Positions 40,233-51,625 are shown, counted from the stretch's first letter. The stretch: 64,000 nucleotides of DNA from Paracyclopina nana (GCA_019096065.1 JAGUCH010000002.1:4414501-4478500); one strand, 5' to 3'. The notes: generated by a model from the letters alone, not told the origin. Translations and numbers: made by a program.

Positions 40233-40677
40233 TGCATAATTTGTCTTACTTTCGTAAGAATTGCTTTTATAACAACGCAACCTACTTGAGATTAGAAATG
40301 GAGCGGAAAGTTGTGCTTTTTATCAGATCTTTTTATTTTTGCTGCAAAAATTAGCATAAGGCGAAAATGTCCATTCATAAAATATTTTTGGGGTTATATG
40401 GAGTCAATTGTCCATACCAAATGTGCTTTTTGCTCAATATTCTGCCTTGCAAAAATATTCAACAACATCAAATATTCACCCCTAGTCGAGTAAAAAGCTC
40501 GTAGCAATAAGCTTGAGTGAATTTTATTTCACTTTTGTGCACTCGTGGAAATTCTCATACTTCTAAAATGTTTCGAAGGTTTTGTGAGAATTTTCAAATT
40601 TAATTGCGCCATTTCTTGATTGTTTACAAATTAGCTTCCACGCTTGCACCAGCGATTAGCAACGCGACGCCCAAAAA

Positions 40678-41383
40678 ATGAAGAAAAATCGCCAGGAACT
40701 TTTCAAGGTAAGGAGAAAATTAGTGGACATTTCTTAAAATTTGGCGGATGTGATTACACGAAACGGGAGAAGTTTGAAGATTAATTAGGCAAATTGAAGC
40801 GTAAGAATCCCAGGGGAAATCCTCCATTATTGGATTGTCACAAAATAGGTTTGAATAATCGCGGTTGGCAGTCAAGTGTCAAAACTTTGGGCTGAAGCCA
40901 TCAAGAAATTTGACAGCAGTGCAAACTTTGTTTAATGGTAATAACTTGACTGAATCAAAGAGAAGAGACACCTGCAAAAATTCCTCGGGTTTCAATTTAA
41001 AAGAAAGCAGCGAAAAACACAAATTCAATTATGCCATCTCAGTCAATTTCTTCTGAGAAGCGCAATTAAAACTTCATTGAATTATCTTGTTCATTGTGAG
41101 CAAAACTATATTAATAATATTCTTAAAAAGGGAAATGTAAAAAAACTGCATTTCTGAAATTGAAATGCTTCAAATCCTAGTGAAAAAAGCCTTTTTAGCC
41201 AACTTTTATTGAATTTTATTTCCAAATTTAGTTAATGCTAAGCCTAATGCGATTTATATGACGTCCAATTTGAAAAATGCTGTGGAATCAACAGTAGATC
41301 TTTTCAATTTCCCTTGGGACTTCCCCTTAAAAAAGAAAGAGCTGGGACTTTCCATTTTCTTGCGGCTTTCCATATTACATTAG
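40678..41383 (+). CDS. Unresolved small multi-exon gene candidate
   Basis: Three pieces look exonic but do not yet join into one frame. (a) ATG at 40678 in CpG-rich context, MKKNRQELFK, then a strong donor AAG|GTAAGG at 40708. (b) Acceptor TTGGCAG at about 40870, then KCQNFGLKPSRNLTAVQTLFN to a donor G|GTAATA near 40938; another frame of the same bases reads QVSKLWAEAIKKFDSSANFV. (c) Acceptor CAAATTTAG at 41231, then NAKPNAIYMTSNLKNAVEST, continuing to TAG at about 41383. Pieces b and c are phase-compatible; the link from a to b is not. No homologue recognised. Confidence 0.3.
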
Positions 41384-41559
41384 TGGGATTTACAACTTTA
41401 TCCTGACAAAACTAGATGAAAATAATTTTGTTCATGTCACAATGCATCAGTGAAAACCTCTAGAAACAACTAAAGCTCGGATCATGTTATAAAAAGAAGG
41501 GGACCAACAAAATGGCACAAATTTCAACTTGTTGTATAGTATATTGCACATAGTTTTTA

Positions 41560-42569
41560 CTAAGCACCTTCCAAGGATTTGGCTTGAAGTCTATACGTTG
41601 ACAGATACGGGTTGTACACTTGGTGTTCCACATTTTGCCCACCAACCAAGTTATTGACATCAAACAATCTTGAAATTAAATTGAGTCTAGCTGAGTCTGT
41701 GTAATCTAGGTTGCCAATGTCAGTTAAGTCTGGTTGAGCAATGTAGTAATCTTGGCTGGTGAGAACTTGGCCATATTTCGCACCCAATTGGCCAGTGTTG
41801 TAATTTGATATTTGTCCCCCGGAATTGAAACTACTGGGTGATGCAAAATTGGTCACTGAATTGGCTGAATTGTAGTTTGATACGGCAGGTGCGACATTGC
41901 TAAAACTAGGTGCTCCGAAATTGGCCGTGTTTGAGCCAAAGCTGTTAGATCCAAAGCTTGAGCTTGGAGCATTGTATCCTGAAGCAGGTGCTCCATAGCC
42001 TGATGCAGGTGCTCCGTAGCCTGAAGCAGGTGCTCCGTAACTTGAAGCGGGTGCGCCGTAGTCAGATGACGGAGCGCCGTATCCAGATGAAGGTGCGCCG
42101 TAACTTGACGAAGGTGCGCCATAACTTGAATCGTTAAACGAGTCTATTCCTCCCATTAAACCAATTAAAGAAACTGCAAAAAGGCAATTTAACGGTGGGT
42201 TTCGCCGATTTTTTGACTAAAGAGTACTTACATATTCTGAATAGAAATGCAAGTATGACTAGGCCTATGAATGGTGCCAAATTGTAGGTTATGCTTCCAG
42301 TTGTATATGTCAAGTTGCCGCTGTAACAGATATGACAATTATTAGCAAATGTTTCAGAAATTATTCGTTTTTAATGTGGGATATCAAGCCTCAGAATAAT
42401 TTTCATGCTCCTCAAGGCAATTTTAATACGGTCGGTTTACAGGTTTTGTGAACAAGCCACAAAAACATGATTTATGCTCTTCAAAAATATGGAGGCAACC
42501 AATTAGCATATTAAACAGCCTTTATTTTAACTCTTACAATCTTGGCTCGGCGATTAAACCAGCGTCCAT
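41560..42569 (-). CDS. Single-TM protein with GYGAP repeats (paralogue 1)
   Basis: Three exons: 42538-42569, 42232-42320, 41560-42173; 244 residues. The N terminus MDAGLIAEPRFGNLTYTTGS leads into one TM helix (LAPFIGLVILAFLFRIFSL) and LMGGIDSF. Then come about eight tandem copies of a seven-residue unit, (S/A)S(S/G)YGAP, and a low-complexity Asn/Ser/Gly region. The C terminus (YIAQPDLTDIGNLDYTDSARL) looks ordered. Intron phases 2 and 1 and the N-terminal 45 residues match the gene at 44.9-45.5 kb, so the two are paralogues. Tyr-Gly-Ala-Pro repeats recall cuticle and silk-like structural proteins, but the membrane anchor without a signal peptide is unusual. Function unknown. Confidence 0.85.
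41960..42135. repeat. 21-bp coding minisatellite (YGAP repeat)
   Basis: About eight 21-bp units encoding the YGAPSSS/YGAPASG heptads of the neighbouring gene. Synonymous differences between units (GCGCCGTA versus GCTCCGTA) show the array is not brand new. Confidence 0.85.
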
Positions 42570-43109
42570 TTTCACTTGCACACAATTAACTTTTCTCCAA
42601 TGTAATCTTATTGGAGCACATGATGCAACTGAGATTTTTCTGACGAATATAGTAGCACCAGATGGTTTTTCTCATGGCACGGTGCGTACTTTTGCCCACC
42701 GTGTCCTCATCTCAAAATATTACTTTCCTCTAGGCAAGTTTTCGAAATGCCCCCAATTCGCCGCCAGAGTATGCGAGTCTTGTACCAGGAGTATATAAAT
42801 TGCACGAGTTTTCTCACTTTCAGCAGAGTACAAACGTTCACTTTCGACTGCGAAGTCGCAATGATCTAAATGTAGAGATGGCAACGTTTTCCCTTGCTAA
42901 TAGCGAGCTTGAAAACTGCTCTGCAGTTTATGATTAGTGGTCAAAGCAAAATGCAAATACTGTAATTGCGACATCTTTGCCGTTCAAGACCATTTAGCAT
43001 GCTTTATTGAATACTTCATTATTAGAATTTCTCCACAGTTTTGTTGAACTAGTTTACAAGTAAATGCCGATTAGGGTTAAAGCTTTTTCTCGTGGCTTTT
43101 GGGATGTTT
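42570..43109. other. Intergenic sequence with TATA-like element
   Basis: A TATATAAAT element at about 42791-42799 reads as TATA on either strand. No exon is supported. A plus-strand ORF across 42448-42798 overlaps the first exon of paralogue 1 and is not credited. Confidence 0.4.
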
Positions 43110-43410
43110 TCAGAGGGCTCGTTTTCTTCTGTAGTATCCTCGCCTGGATTTCTCCAGGTACAAGTACCGGTTTGGGAACAACAAATGTCCGTATAATGCC
43201 ACTTCCTCAGGAGTCAGTCCAAGTTCATCAGCCTCGTTTTGCACCTGTTGAGATCTCAGCCTTATGAGCGTTGGGTCAAAAGTCTACAAAAAAAATTCGT
43301 TTTACTTTATTACTTTATTACAATCAACCTAATAGCTACAAATAGTATTTTACCTGCTGCTTTTCGGGACTGAGAAGGTGCGGTAAAAATTGCGCGAGTA
43401 TGGTAAACAT
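43110..43410 (-). CDS. Small two-exon gene candidate (76 aa) with basic C terminus
   Basis: Exons 43354-43410 (ATG, 19 codons) and 43110-43283 (57 codons plus TGA). Donor CAGCAG|GTAAAA and acceptor TTTTTTTGTAG are both good, and the intron is 70 nt. The product begins MFTILAQFLPHLLSPEKQQ, continues TFDPTLIRLRSQQVQNEADE and LGLTPEEVALYGHLLFPNRY, and ends LEKSRRGYYRRKRAL. The second exon looks strongly protein-like. An upstream exon joined at 43425 (adding IRLGF) is an alternative start. The first exon lies wholly inside one arm of the palindrome at 43352-43527. No homologue recognised; the basic Tyr/Arg-rich tail could suit a secreted or RNA/DNA-binding peptide, which is speculation. Confidence 0.5.
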
Positions 43411-43527
43411 AAAACCAAGACGAATCTTTTAACCGAGCGTAGCGAGGTCAAAAGTGAGTCGAGGTTTTATGTTTACCATACGAGCGCAATTTTTACCGCA
43501 CCTTCGAAGTCCCAAAAAGCAGCAGGT
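43352..43527. repeat. 176-bp near-perfect palindrome (inverted repeat, 65-bp arms)
   Basis: Arms 43352-43416 and 43463-43527 match in inverted orientation at 60 of 65 positions without gaps, around a 46-bp centre that is itself partly palindromic (CGAGCGTAGCGAG). The left arm carries the ATG exon and splice donor of the small minus-strand gene. The right arm carries the mirror image: an open ATG frame MFTIRAQFLPHLRSPKKQQ followed by GT on the plus strand. It could be a foldback/MITE-like element or an inverted exon duplication. Confidence 0.9.
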
Positions 43528-44510
43528 ACAAATTTTATGCACTTAAACCGAATTTCCAAGTGAGTAATGAACTTGCCGAAATCAAGCGCAATTTCATAAG
43601 GGGCCGTGAACTTAAGGCATGCCGATTCCTTGGTGGGAATTGCTCAGAGATCTGAAACTTTGCATAGCTATAGAGACCCAAATCATAACATTTTGTCGCT
43701 ATCTAGTGTGAAAATATGGGAAATACTGGTTTGAAAAGGGATGCGACAACTTTTTTGTAGACAAAATGGAGCAATTTTTTTCAGGTGCACAACCCTTAAA
43801 AAAAGCAGACATAATTCTGGTTTTTCTTAAGAAAAATCAAAGTTAACAAAAAATACAAGAAGAGGTATGAATGGTCATATTAATTGATGTTAACTCCTAG
43901 CTAAATATTAAAGATTTAGCGAAAATATCGAAATTAAAAAAAGATTGTACCCCAGACGATCCGCTTGCAGTAGTACCTCATTCTGACTCAGGAAAGTGTT
44001 ATTTTTTGGTATCTTATGCAAAAATACAATTTCTGACAGAAAAAGCCAAGCCATAGACAAACAAGTTCTGAATGGAACTTTCTGGTAATGATAACTTCTT
44101 TTCCGGCTGCACACCAATTTTGCCCATAAAGATCGCGTGGAAGACTCTATGTCATTGTTATTGTTATGATTTAGGTCTCTATAGAAATGTGGAATCCAAG
44201 CATGACTTAAAAGTAACTTTTTTCCAAAAACGCAATATATTAGGAAATAAATTAATTATCAATTTAGCGTGTTTTCTGAAATAATCCAGAGATGGCTCTT
44301 CTATCTAGAAACATTGCTCCCCTCTTTAGCCTGATCAAGAACTACAAACCATAACAAAGTAGCTGAGCGACTGCCTAACACCTAACAGTAAGCAGCGGCA
44401 GCAGTAGTGAAAAAGTGAAAAATCATTGGAAAAATGGATTGAAGAGGCCAAGAAAACTACAGCGGCCTCGGAAACGTCAGGTATCCCTGCTTATGACAAG
44501 TACTTGACCA
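43528..44510. other. AT-rich intergenic sequence
   Basis: No supported gene. ORFs on both strands are short and unlike known proteins. Confidence 0.5.
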
Positions 44511-44514
44511 AGTT

Positions 44515-44705
44515 GGTAAAAAGTAACCCTAGGGTTCTCATTTACCATTTACTAAGTAAAAAGTAACCCTAGGGTTCGCATTTACCATTTACTAAGTAAA
44601 AAGTAACCCTAGGGTTCGCATTTACCATTTACTAAGTAAAAAGTAACCCTAGGGTTCGCATTTACCATTTACTAAGTAAAAAGTAACCCTAGGGTTGTCA
44701 TTTAC
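44515..44705. repeat. 40-bp tandem satellite with AACCCTAGGGTT palindrome
   Basis: Five copies of a 40-bp unit start at 44521, 44561, 44601, 44641 and 44681. The inner copies are essentially identical; the first has TCTC for TCGC and the last diverges after GGGTT. Each unit contains the 12-bp perfect palindrome AACCCTAGGGTT and an imperfect TTTACCATTTACT. Confidence 0.95.
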
Positions 44706-44824
44706 TTCATAGCGCATCGGGAGTGCAAAAAAGCTGAGTCAACCGGCAAAGTGAATTACTCACGAGGAAATTCGGTTTACAGTGCGTAAAATTCCTTTTT
44801 AACCTTCACTACTGCCAAAAAGTC

Positions 44825-44830
44825 TTTATT
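44825..44830 (-). terminator. Poly(A) signal of paralogue 2
   Basis: AATAAA on the minus strand, 24 nt past the stop at 44855. Confidence 0.55.
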
Positions 44831-44854
44831 TGATTTTAAAAATGATGAATCCAT

Positions 44855-45543
44855 TTAGGGTACGCTAACGTTGGTATATTTTGAAACCAAACTTACTTCT
44901 GCTTGGTTTTCCACGGGTATGTTAAAATCAACTCGATTTCCAGTTCCAGAGTTGTAAACAGGTTGCTGAGGTTGCGGCGCGTTGTAGCCGGTTTGTTGCG
45001 GGGCGTTATAACCGTTTGGTGATTGTTGTTGTTGGTTTGGTGCGTTGTAGTTTGCTTGAGGAGCTGAGTAGCCATTGCTGGCTTGAGGTGCATTATACCC
45101 ATTTTGATTCCCATTAAAGAGGTTTTGAGAGTTTCCACCAAAAGCACCAAAAAGATTGAAGCCTCCTTGAGTGGAAGCACTTGGATCATAGGTATCATCC
45201 AAGACTCCAGGATTATAATCTGGAGTAGCAATTCCACTCAGGAAATCATCCATGGTTCCACCCATGAGGGAGACTGAAAAAAAGAAGGGGAGAAAGTTGG
45301 TGATAAATTGTGTGGTGGGAAAAAACTCATAGCAGCATTATTACATATTCTGATGAAGTAAAGGAGGAAGAGAATGACAATAATGGGAACAAGGTTGATT
45401 GTTATATCAGTGCCTTGGTAAGTGAGTCCTGAGAAGATCCTGGAATGAGATCAAATTTTTTCATGCCTCATCAAATGTTCAATTGTGGCATGAAATTAAA
45501 AAGGTTATATTTACCTTGGATCTGCCAGTTCTGAATTTGCCAT
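44855..45543 (-). CDS. Single-TM protein with YNAP repeats (paralogue 2)
   Basis: Three exons: 45515-45543, 45345-45439, 44855-45273; 180 residues. Starts MANSELADPRIFSGLTYQGT, then one TM helix (INLVPIIVILFLLYFIRIF), SLMGG and an acidic linker (DYNPGVLDDTYDP). A Gln/Asn-rich tail with five or six (G)YNAP/YSAP units follows, ending VSLVSKYTNVSVP. The N-terminal PR.F..LTY, the TM ending FIRIFSL, the MGG motif and both intron phases match paralogue 1. The repeat core differs (NAPQ against GAPS). It probably anchors a low-complexity, possibly self-associating tail at a membrane or the cuticle interface (inference). No named family recognised. Confidence 0.85.
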
Positions 45544-47398
45544 TTTACACCTGGAAAAATAATGGAGAAAATCATTTGCGGTCAACACTTCGTGAACGAC
45601 TGATGAATGAACATGTAAATGGCCCTTCAAGGTTAGGCGATCCTTTTTTCGGCTAATTTTGTTCAAAAGGCTGGCAAATACGCCGTATGGTGCAAAAATT
45701 CATTACGGTTCGTGTCACACCGTTTGGATGATCATTGAGCCACACGTGATTTGGTAATCGGAATCAACACAAAAATGCCAACACTTGTCAAAAGGAAACT
45801 TGTGTTGTTAAAAGGTCATGTAATTGAAGCACATGTCATTCGAACCTATTAGCAATTAATGTTTTGAGGACTTCGTTTTAGCTGAAAATCTCGACCTCGC
45901 ACTTGTGTATTTTTGTCATTATCACCCTTCTTATTTACATTTCAGTGAAAATCTATGCTATTTCCATCAAAACTTTTTCGTCCAGTAGGCTGCAGTTTCG
46001 CGACAAGTGCAAGTGCGCTGAAAAACCATAAATATGCATCACATTGCAGTAACTATATTAGGTGCTAATTTAAGCGGATTTTATCAGGGCTTGGATTTGC
46101 ATGAAAGTTTTCCTCTTTAGAATGACGAAATTGTGTCTGTGTTTGTCGTGCTTCAAGCTTTGTGCTTAGTTCGGTTAGGATGCATCAAAGCATCGCCAAA
46201 AGACGCTAATCGAATAATGGCGGCATCATCTGGTTTGAAGGTGAAAGAACTTACCCGAAATCACCGTTACGTTGCTGGTTAATCTTAGGATTTGTCAGTT
46301 GTCATGAGAGTCTCTGGTGCTCACTTCGCGGTGCTGCTGGGAAGAATAAATGAACAGTTCATTTTCGAGACCAGATGGCGTCACACCAGGACAAAAAGTG
46401 CGTCAATGACGATTTTCCCGAAGGTGAATGTACGCATGCTTTTCGCCTAAAAATGAATGTTTTCATGAAGAAATTTACCTAATTTATTCATTATTCATGG
46501 CCGCAAGATGAATGCAAAAAATAGCCGAAAAAACACAGGAGATTTTAGCCGCTCAAATTATTGCTGAAGCTGCAACGTTTGTGCTGTTAATGTTGGTATT
46601 ATTGATGACATTTGGTTGGCGTATTTAGCGTTGGTGGGGGGTGTTTTTACCCCAGTGTGACTATCAAAGGCCAGCAAATAAGGTTTGGGTCCTTCATCAG
46701 CTCTGAAGACCAGAATATAGACAAGATAAAAGGATTTACCGTAGAGTTCCCTATTTCAATCAGCAGTGCAAGCTTGCTTTATAATACTGGAATTAGGGTA
46801 CAATACAATTTTGATTTTCCTTGATGGCATTACCCACCCTTGACATTTTATTTTGTAACAAGATAGTTCTTTGTAACATCACCTTCGTCCTTTGCCTTAT
46901 TTTTGGTGCTTTTCCGGCTAAAAATTTTTCAAAAATACTACATCTTTCGAAATTCAGCATAGAAAGGAATTTGGTAATTCGGTAGTTTTTCTAGCTCTTC
47001 AAAGGCCACAAAGTTAGCCGAAAATATCGGCCTCGCAACTCTCCCAAAATCCTACTGCACTACCTTTAAAATCATTGAATAGAAAAAGCATTTTCAAAAA
47101 GCTCCAACTTTTTTGAAGCATCTACGGTAGCTGCCTTTGGCTACCGTTTTTAGATGCAATCAGTATCAAATTGGGGGAAGAAAATGGGGAGCCAAAGGTG
47201 TGGCAAGACAAATTGGCGGAAATCAAATCAGCTCTAGCTGTTTGGGGCTAGTTGGAAACAATCAGAAAAAGAGTTTTTGATGTGTCCAAATTGGATTCCG
47301 TCATCAGCAACAATCTAGATTGAGTTGGCTGCCGCACCATAGCCTCAATTTGGCATTTGACAACGGCAACGCATCTTCTCGTCTAGTTTATAGCTATC
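45544..47398. other. 1.9-kb intergenic region without supported gene
   Basis: Upstream DNA of paralogue 2 and downstream DNA of roadblock. ORFs are short, none with credible splice or start context. No repeats stand out. Confidence 0.5.
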
Positions 47399-47404
47399 TT
47401 TATT
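47399..47404 (-). terminator. Poly(A) signal containing the roadblock stop codon
   Basis: AATAAA on the minus strand encloses the TAA stop (47400-47402) of the roadblock gene. Confidence 0.6.
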
Positions 47405-48153
47405 CGCCTGGATTCTGCATGACAATCAGTACGAAATCATTATCGGGTGCAACAAGAATTTCGTGTCTTTTGGAAGTTACACGCAAGTATTCCAGCTCGT
47501 TTGTTGGATCCATAGCTTTCACTGTATTCTTGGCGCGTTCCGCAAAGTAAGAAATGAGTCCGGAATACTGTAAAAAAATTAGCAAAAAAGTGATTAATCG
47601 TGTTTTATTGTTGGATATTGACATGAATGATTGCTTTCAGTTCAGTACGTAAGGGGTATGAAGTGAGACACCCTGTATTATGAGACCTAATTGCTCAGAA
47701 GCATTAGATAGACTGGCAAAGAAAGTTTCCTTTGAGGAGCATAATAATAAAGCTGCGGTGTACTTGTACGATACCACAGTGAGGAGTGTGGGCAGCATAG
47801 CATAATGAGGAAAATCCTCCTTTTAAATAAACAGCTAAGGTCACAAAATTTAAAGGTTCCAAAGGCAATCAAGTGATATCTTGGGTATCCTAAAAGTGTC
47901 ACCCAGTGAGCTTACTCACCAAAGCTGTCACAGAACTATCCAGTGAAGATTTCACCGTGATGCCCTCCTTATTAATCAGCATGATTCCAGCCACATTTTT
48001 GGAGTCTTGGATCCTCTTCAAAGTCTCATCCAAATCTGGCGTCAATGTAATTTTAGCTGCCACCTGATTTTGATGGGGGTTGCTGCAGAGAATTTTTAGC
48101 TAAAATAACTTTTTGAATTTGAGATTTTACCTTCTGCTCCCTTTTGCAGACAT
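47400..48153 (-). CDS. DYNLRB: Dynein light chain roadblock-type
   Basis: Three exons: 48131-48153, 47920-48082, 47400-47567; 117 residues against about 96 in human DYNLRB1. The extra length is a 20-residue N-terminal extension (MSAKGSRRSNPHQNQVAAKI). The roadblock/LC7 fold is clear: LDETLKRIQDSKNVAGIMLI, NKEGITVKSSLDSSVTAL, YSGLISYFAERAKNTVKAMD and LVAPDNDFVLIVMQNPGE. It binds dynein intermediate chain as a dimer and helps link cargo to cytoplasmic or axonemal dynein. The second intron (352 nt) is longer than most nearby. It is head to head with the next gene, 227 bp between start codons. Confidence 0.96.
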
Positions 48154-48380
48154 GGTGCTTTTGCTTAAAAGTTTGATCAATTTTTTGTCATCTTGATGAG
48201 CCTTGCTGAAAGCATTGTGAAAGTCATGCAATACCATGCAGTGTGGGAAGTCAGACACAGACAGAGTCCTATACCGAGCTCAATAAGTATCGTGTGCTTT
48301 TTTCCCAAGTTTAACCACTGTGCTATCACGCAAAGTAGACAGTGTGTTATATTTGTTACAACTCTCTGCGCCAGTTCAAA
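48154..48380. promoter_or_regulatory. Divergent promoter region (roadblock / 864-aa gene)
   Basis: 227 bp between opposing start codons must hold both core promoters and 5' UTRs. No TATA box is evident. Confidence 0.5.
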
Positions 48381-51300
48381 ATGGACGGTGAACAACTAAC
48401 TTTTAACCTGGGAATCTACAAGGAAAAATACTACGAGAACCACATAAAAAATGAGCCCAAGGTAAGTGGATCACTCATTTCTTGCTCGTAGTTTTTTCTG
48501 CGATAATCTCATTTTCAGAACTGTGACACTGACAAAGAAGATGTGCAAATTCAATTACTCAATGATTACGTTGGCATTCAATTAAAGGGAGAAGCCAGCA
48601 CTTTTGAAGAAAGCCGTACATTAAAAGTTGTTAAATTGTGCTCAGCCACACATGGGGGAACTAATGACAACCCTAAAAGTATGAAGGTTTCGCACCTTTA
48701 TTTCAAGTCGTCGGAGATTTTGGTGCCTTCTGCACATTGACCTTAAATATAATGCTCTATTTTTTTAAATAGCTGTAACTGCTTCTGTGGCTAATATTGT
48801 GGAGAAATGGGATTTTTGCTACAACAAGTTTGTCAATGCTCACTCTGAGCCACCTGATGGCAGGATCATCAATAATAAGTGTTATTGCTTTGAAAAAGAC
48901 AGAACAGCTCCTGATGACCACATAAGTAGGAGCCCTTTTATCAATCAAATTATTCTTTTTAACATGCAATCCCTTAGGTGAATCCAGTCTAGTTGACACA
49001 ATCATTGAATGTACTGAAAAAATTGTTCTGCATGGGCAAACATTCAGCAAAGTTCTTCAGCACAATGGAGAAGCCCAAAAATTGATTGTCCTATTGAGCT
49101 CTATGAAGTTTGTAAAGAACCGAGTTCTACTATTCAAAGACATTTTTGGCAAGACATGCAAAAAAGACTTCCTGGACAACGAGTTAGAAGACATAAGCCA
49201 AAGCTTATTTACGCAATGCCTTGAGTACTATAGGAGCCTATTGGGCACTGAGGTGCTCCATGATGCTGAGAGCAATGATTGGGCCAGCAACATTCCATTC
49301 TATGAAAACCAAAGAATTTCCACTTCTATTCAATTCTGGGCCTACACAATGCAAGGCTTGAGAGCAGACTTCTTCAACATCTTACCAGAGAAAATGGCCA
49401 AAAAAGGCTTGCATGAGTTGCTGAAAAGATCCTTGGACATATTGACTGTCAGATACTGCCAAATCAAGCCCAGCTCAAAAAGAATTGCCCAATTCAGAGC
49501 TGACATTTCTGTCATTCTGTATGTGTGCCATGACATGCTCCTCAGCCTAATACCTGACCTGAGGTCCATGTTTCACCCAGATCCCAGAAATGTGGCAACT
49601 AGATCAGTGCACCAAAAGTGTTTGGTTCTTATGCTTGCCCTTGTCATGGTGGGATGTCCCATCAAAAATATGGAGAGGTATATTGAATCACTCAATGAGG
49701 AATCAGCTGGTGGACAAAATGGAGCACCACCAAAAAGGCTAGACCCAATACATAAAGTATAACCAGCTTGTCACTCATAGTTTTTATAGGTTGTAGTAGT
49801 TAGTGCTGAAAGTTTATCAATTTTAGGGGGATGATGAAAGACTCACTTGCTGGCTTCATTTAGCCTTTCCTGGTATTTACGGCAATGTCCCGGAAAGGTT
49901 AAACACACCATCCTTGGTATTTTTATTGGGAAGAATTGTTGCAGTGCAACCAAGTCCAAACTGGCCAATCATAGCCAGACTTTGCCTGTCCAGAGATATG
50001 GAATTCCCTGCATTGATCATGAGAAATTTCGGAGCCTTTATTCCTGGCATCAGAGGAGACTCTGTGAATGTCAGGGGTCTCAGCAGAACTTGTTGCCACT
50101 TTTTGTGCAATAAAAGATGCATTCCATCTGCAGATATCCATTGGCCTCAAGTGAGACACATGCACTGAGCTATCCTACTTAACTTTATGAAGTTCTTGTA
50201 CTTGCCAGGAAGTCGGGAGTAGTGTCCTCTATGTTGTAATGCATGGAAATAAGGACAAAGAGGCTCTAAAAAAGGTTCTTTCTCCCCTCATTAGCAAATT
50301 GAATGCTTCAGCTTGGGCAGTTTTGAACAAGAACATGCTGTGGAACTTAAAAAGGCCTGTGTGGCTGCAGGTAGCTTTTTAGAAGGATTGATAAATCTTT
50401 AATGCTACATTTAGAATGCTTAGGGCTTGATTGACCTTCTGGAGCCCTATGTTTTTCCAGTTGTGGATGAGCTAATGGATGATGTTGAATCTGGTAGAAC
50501 TTGGACACTTTCTCATGTTCCAGAAGCTATTGTAAAACTTATGTCAGGACTCAATGAAGTATCTTGTGTGATTCCAGACTCCTTTTTTGAGGTAAAATCA
50601 CCTTAAACTTTCATTTATCAAATTGGTGCATCATATTTGCTAAATAAGAGCTGGATTGATAATGCTTCCTTTCAGGTTTGCAGCATGATCAAACCATTAG
50701 TTCCAGAGGAAGTGAATTTAGTTTGTAATTCATTTTTGATTCATGTCTTTGTCTCCAGTTTGTATGGCATTATCAACAAAATCATTCCAGTAATGAGGTA
50801 TATCGCATTAGAAAGCAACTTTGTATTGCCTTACCTCATCTAACCATTCGTAGAGCATGGAAAATGCAAAGAGAGAAAATTGACTTTTTGGTTGCTGTGG
50901 GCGAAAAGTTGTGTAATCTGGAACCGAATGAAGACACTAGAATGCTAGAAAATCATGAGCCTTGTGTGTATGTAGAGAATATCACCAATTGGGATGAATT
51001 GCCTGAGGAGTTTGCCTCGACAGCTTCAGAAATTGTAAGCTTACATAGTTAAATGTTATAAGGTGCTTAGCTGTTGACAACTTCACCACTCTGATTAGGC
51101 AGCAGATAAAATTCTGATTGAGCCTCATGGTCAAACAGCTTTCAAAGTGATTCACAGATTTTTGACCTACAACTCTGAATGGCTGGAAAAGACTCTCGGT
51201 GTCACTGTTAGGGGTGTGGACACATTAGCTGAGAAGCCGGGTGTCACAGAAGCCATGCCTGTGGAGCTACCTAAGCTTGTTCCTTGGGATGAGGACATAT

Positions 51301-51624
51301 TTAGGACTCCAACTCCGAAAGAGATGGTGTCACACTGCTGTAAAAGCTTTGCATGACTTACACATCAATGCAATTACTTTAAAATAACAACTATTTTTAG
51401 GTTTCTTCCAATACAATGCTATGCTCACTTACCAACCAATTTGGGAGGACTGCCTGAGAACTTTGCTTCCTGAAATGAACCCATTTATTCTAAGACAACT
51501 GATGACTAACAGATCTGAGGTGCAAGAAAATGATACTGCTGAAGAGGCTGATACCATTTCCCATGACATTGTCTTGAACTACTTGAATGATCAATTGTTA
51601 GACAAAGTGGTATATGAGAAATAA
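48381..51624 (+). CDS. Large helical protein of uncertain family (KIAA0825/DUF4495-like?)
   Basis: Eleven exons: 48381-48461, 48519-48678, 48773-48925, 48978-49756, 49827-50150, 50209-50370, 50424-50591, 50676-50797, 50854-51034, 51099-51339, 51401-51624; 864 residues. Every joint keeps frame, so the gene model is firm. The sequence is Leu-rich and mainly alpha-helical with scattered Cys, for example LDILTVRYCQIKPSSKRIAQ and VILYVCHDMLLSLIPDLRSM, and ends YLNDQLLDKVVYEK. No signal peptide, TM or catalytic motif is visible. The feel is of an adaptor or tether, like exocyst/golgin-tether proteins, and my best family guess is KIAA0825 (DUF4495), which I cannot verify. Intron 3 contains an alternative open stretch before its acceptor. 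Confidence 0.88.
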
Positions 51625-51625
51625 A
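51620..51625 (+). terminator. Poly(A) signal overlapping the stop of the 864-aa gene
   Basis: AATAAA spans the TAA stop codon at 51622-51624. Confidence 0.6.

Noticed and set aside
42448..42798. 116-codon plus-strand ORF
   Set aside because: Overlaps the first exon of the minus-strand TM/YGAP gene, whose match to its paralogue is decisive.
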